NCBI GenBank assembly: GCA_964526785.1
Contig: CAZGMJ010000128.1
Coordinates: 1-6,804 of the forward strand
Direction of reading: 5' to 3'
Length of the DNA: 6,804 nt
Source of the DNA: CAZGMJ01 sp964526785
Lineage (GTDB): Bacteria > Planctomycetota > Phycisphaerae > Sedimentisphaerales > Anaerobacaceae
Shown here: positions 5,677 through 6,804 of the stretch, one piece after another
Layout of the letters: every line of letters begins with the position of its first letter
Position numbering within the stretch: the stretch's first letter is position 1
Translations under genes and position numbers: made by a program
Notes under the pieces: model-generated
Databases searched by the model: none
Seen by the model: only the letters and a program-made list of their open reading frames with translations
What the model was told of the DNA's origin: nothing

Positions 5677-6657
5677 CTATACAGAATCTGCATCTTCGTG
5701 GGCTCGAACCGCCCTTCTGGCGGCTTCTATCACTCTGTCTCGCAGGGTTTTCGGCGAGAGGACCTGCACCTGGTCGCCGTATCGCAGGACCCACCAGACG
5801 ATCTCCGTTAAGCCGTCGACCTGGAACTCGACAACAGCCGAACCGTCGTCTTCGAAAGTAACCGTCTGCGACTTGTGCCACTCAACCGATGCCACGCTCT
5901 CGGCCGTCTCGGGGCTGAATCTCAGCCTGACGTAATGGAGCTGCTTTTCCGAATCTGCCGGATCACCGGCGGTCAGATAGCTACTGACGTCAAAATCCCG
6001 GGGCGGCACAAAAACTCGATCCAGCAGTTGAAGATGGGTAATATCGTCCATGGGTATGGATACGGCTCGTTCTTCGGGCTGGGTTCTGGCAAGCAGACGC
6101 CAGCATTTGTGCCCGTAGAACACCCGACAGGGCTGAAGTTCGACAATGACGGGACTCTGCGTGCCCGACGCAATATAACGAACGCGTATATAGCGGCGAT
6201 CCATAATCGCCTGCACCAGACGAAGGAAACAGCGGTCCAGCGAAGAGGCGTCCGACACGGATCTATCGTCGACCTCAATGGCGGCCAGCGCACGGCCGCA
6301 CAACTTGCGGACATCCTCCGGCAGTGCGTTGCGGACCTTGTACGCCGCGTGCAGAGCCGCATTAGCCAGCGGCAGCGGGACCTGATCTCGCAGCCTGAAC
6401 ACAAGCGTCAGCAGACCCAGGGCCTCGGTCGCGTCGAGATTGACGGCAGGCATGAAAAAGGACGAATCCACGGCGTAGCAGCGCCGATCTCTGATGTATT
6501 CAACGGGAACTCCGCATTTTCGCAGCAACTCAAGGTCGCGAAAGACGGTCCGCCGGCAAACGCCGACGATCTTTGCGAGATCTTCGACCTGAAATGCCTC
6601 GCCCGATTGCAGGGCGGTCAGCAAATGCAGCATACGACTGAAACGGTTCTTTCCCAT
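5677..6657 (-). CDS. WYL-domain transcriptional regulator (DeoR/YafY-like)
   Basis: An N-terminal winged helix-turn-helix spans residues 1-62. The recognition helix is VCRRTVFRDLELLRKCGVPV (33-52), of the type 'SxRTVxRDLxxLRxxGxPI'. A linker with predicted helices follows (72-135), then a WYL domain at about 141-215 and a WCX-type C-terminal domain at about 235-315. The length, 326 aa, is normal. In the WYL core the signature W-Y-L reads W185-R186-L187, and the later 'LDRI' segment reads MDDI (202-205), so the usual Tyr and Arg that bind ligand (often nucleic acid) in this family are not kept. The ATG at 6657 is the first start after an in-frame stop; no strong ribosome site is seen. A promoter with an embedded palindrome lies 49 bases upstream, suggesting autoregulation. 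Family is sure; target genes are unknown, though the neighbouring sigma operon on the same strand is a candidate. Confidence 0.9.
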   Translation of the reverse strand: MGKNRFSRMLHLLTALQSGEAFQVEDLAKIVGVCRRTVFRDLELLRKCGVPVEYIRDRRCYAVDSSFFMPAVNLDATEALGLLTLVFRLRDQVPLPLANAALHAAYKVRNALPEDVRKLCGRALAAIEVDDRSVSDASSLDRCFLRLVQAIMDRRYIRVRYIASGTQSPVIVELQPCRVFYGHKCWRLLARTQPEERAVSIPMDDITHLQLLDRVFVPPRDFDVSSYLTAGDPADSEKQLHYVRLRFSPETAESVASVEWHKSQTVTFEDDGSAVVEFQVDGLTEIVWWVLRYGDQVQVLSPKTLRDRVIEAARRAVRAHEDADSV

Positions 6658-6701
6658 GATGCCAGGATCACTGATACGATGCCTTCAAACCATGTACTTA
6701 T

Positions 6702-6714
6702 CGGTATTATACCG
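6702..6714. promoter_or_regulatory. Palindromic operator candidate over the -10 box
   Basis: CGGTAT-T-ATACCG is a perfect 6-bp inverted repeat around one base. It fully covers the TATAAT -10 element of the WYL gene, so a dimeric repressor bound here would block initiation. The WYL protein itself is the simplest candidate, but binding is not shown. Confidence 0.5.
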
Positions 6715-6734
6715 TATTTCAGCCAGCAAATCAA
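6706..6734 (-). promoter_or_regulatory. Sigma-70-type promoter of the WYL regulator gene
   Basis: On the - strand TTGATT (6734-6729) and a perfect TATAAT (6711-6706) are separated by exactly 17 bases. The predicted transcript starts near 6699, leaving a leader of about 40 bases to the ATG at 6657. Confidence 0.7.
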
Positions 6735-6768
6735 CCGCCAAGACCTCGCGTAATCGTCCCAGCGATTG

Positions 6769-6777
6769 TGCTACAAT
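6769..6777 (+). promoter_or_regulatory. Extended -10 element, possible divergent promoter leaving the window
   Basis: TGCTACAAT fits an extended -10 (TGnTAnAAT) on the + strand, facing a gene beyond the right edge. The -35 position (about 6749-6754) shows no match to TTGACA. It lies back-to-back with the WYL promoter, as in a divergent regulator/target layout. Confidence 0.3.
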
Positions 6778-6787
6778 GTTGCGCATT

Positions 6788-6803
6788 TTGGTGGTTTGGT
6801 GGT
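6788..6803 (+). repeat. Tandem 8-base duplication (TTGGTGGT twice)
   Basis: TTGGTGGT occurs at 6788-6795 and again at 6796-6803, directly adjacent. It lies just after the extended -10 candidate and is cut off by the window edge, so more copies may follow. Confidence 0.5.
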
Positions 6804-6804
6804 A

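Noticed and set aside
5875..6753. 292-residue open frame on the + strand opposite the WYL gene
   Set aside because: The - strand protein has an unmistakable HTH plus WYL layout and a good promoter; the + frame shows no domain and no ribosome site.
1..6804. tRNA, rRNA, CRISPR arrays, insertion sequences, phage attachment sites
   Set aside because: Reading both strands I saw no cloverleaf-type tRNA, no rRNA-like segment, no spaced direct repeats and no transposase or long terminal inverted repeats.

Overview
The window looks like a piece of a Planctomycetota chromosome, most likely Phycisphaerae-like. The reasons are a type II pseudopilin-like protein with a C-terminal H-Xn-DG motif, a partial protein ending in a dockerin-like 'DFADLxLFGDYWLE' tail, an ECF sigma factor coupled to a multi-zinc-finger membrane anti-sigma factor, and moderately GC-rich codon use. 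This placement is inference from gene content; no marker gene is present.

Left part, + strand. The last 38 codons of an upstream dockerin-tailed protein (3-119) are followed by about 270 non-coding bases holding several inverted repeats. Next is a secreted 607-residue protein (392-2215): a signal peptide, a long unassigned middle region that may be LolA-like, a C39-type cysteine peptidase domain with a complete Cys/His/Asp set, a double-glycine leader-like motif, and an 85-residue tail with eight cysteines. A long hairpin (2236-2271) separates it from the pseudopilin-like gene (2378-3199).

Right part, - strand. Reading right to left, a WYL-family transcription factor (6657-5677) has a near-consensus promoter whose -10 box lies inside a perfect palindrome. 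After a 250-base gap comes an ECF sigma factor (5411-4863). Five bases further on is its probable anti-sigma factor (4857-3196), with four HxxxCxxC zinc-binding modules, one membrane helix and an extracytoplasmic domain. The anti-sigma and pseudopilin genes converge and share four bases at their stop codons.

How the parts may work together. The sigma/anti-sigma pair is a clear transmembrane signalling unit: the outer domain senses something and the cytoplasmic zinc modules hold or release the sigma factor. The C39 protein and the pseudopilin act in or beyond the inner membrane. The most interesting object is the C39 protein. C39 peptidases cut after double-glycine leaders, and here a peptidase-like domain is followed, about 40 residues after the domain, by such a motif and a disulfide-type Cys-rich tail. 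This suggests, but does not prove, a self-processing secreted precursor. Nothing in the sequence shows that the sigma factor controls it.
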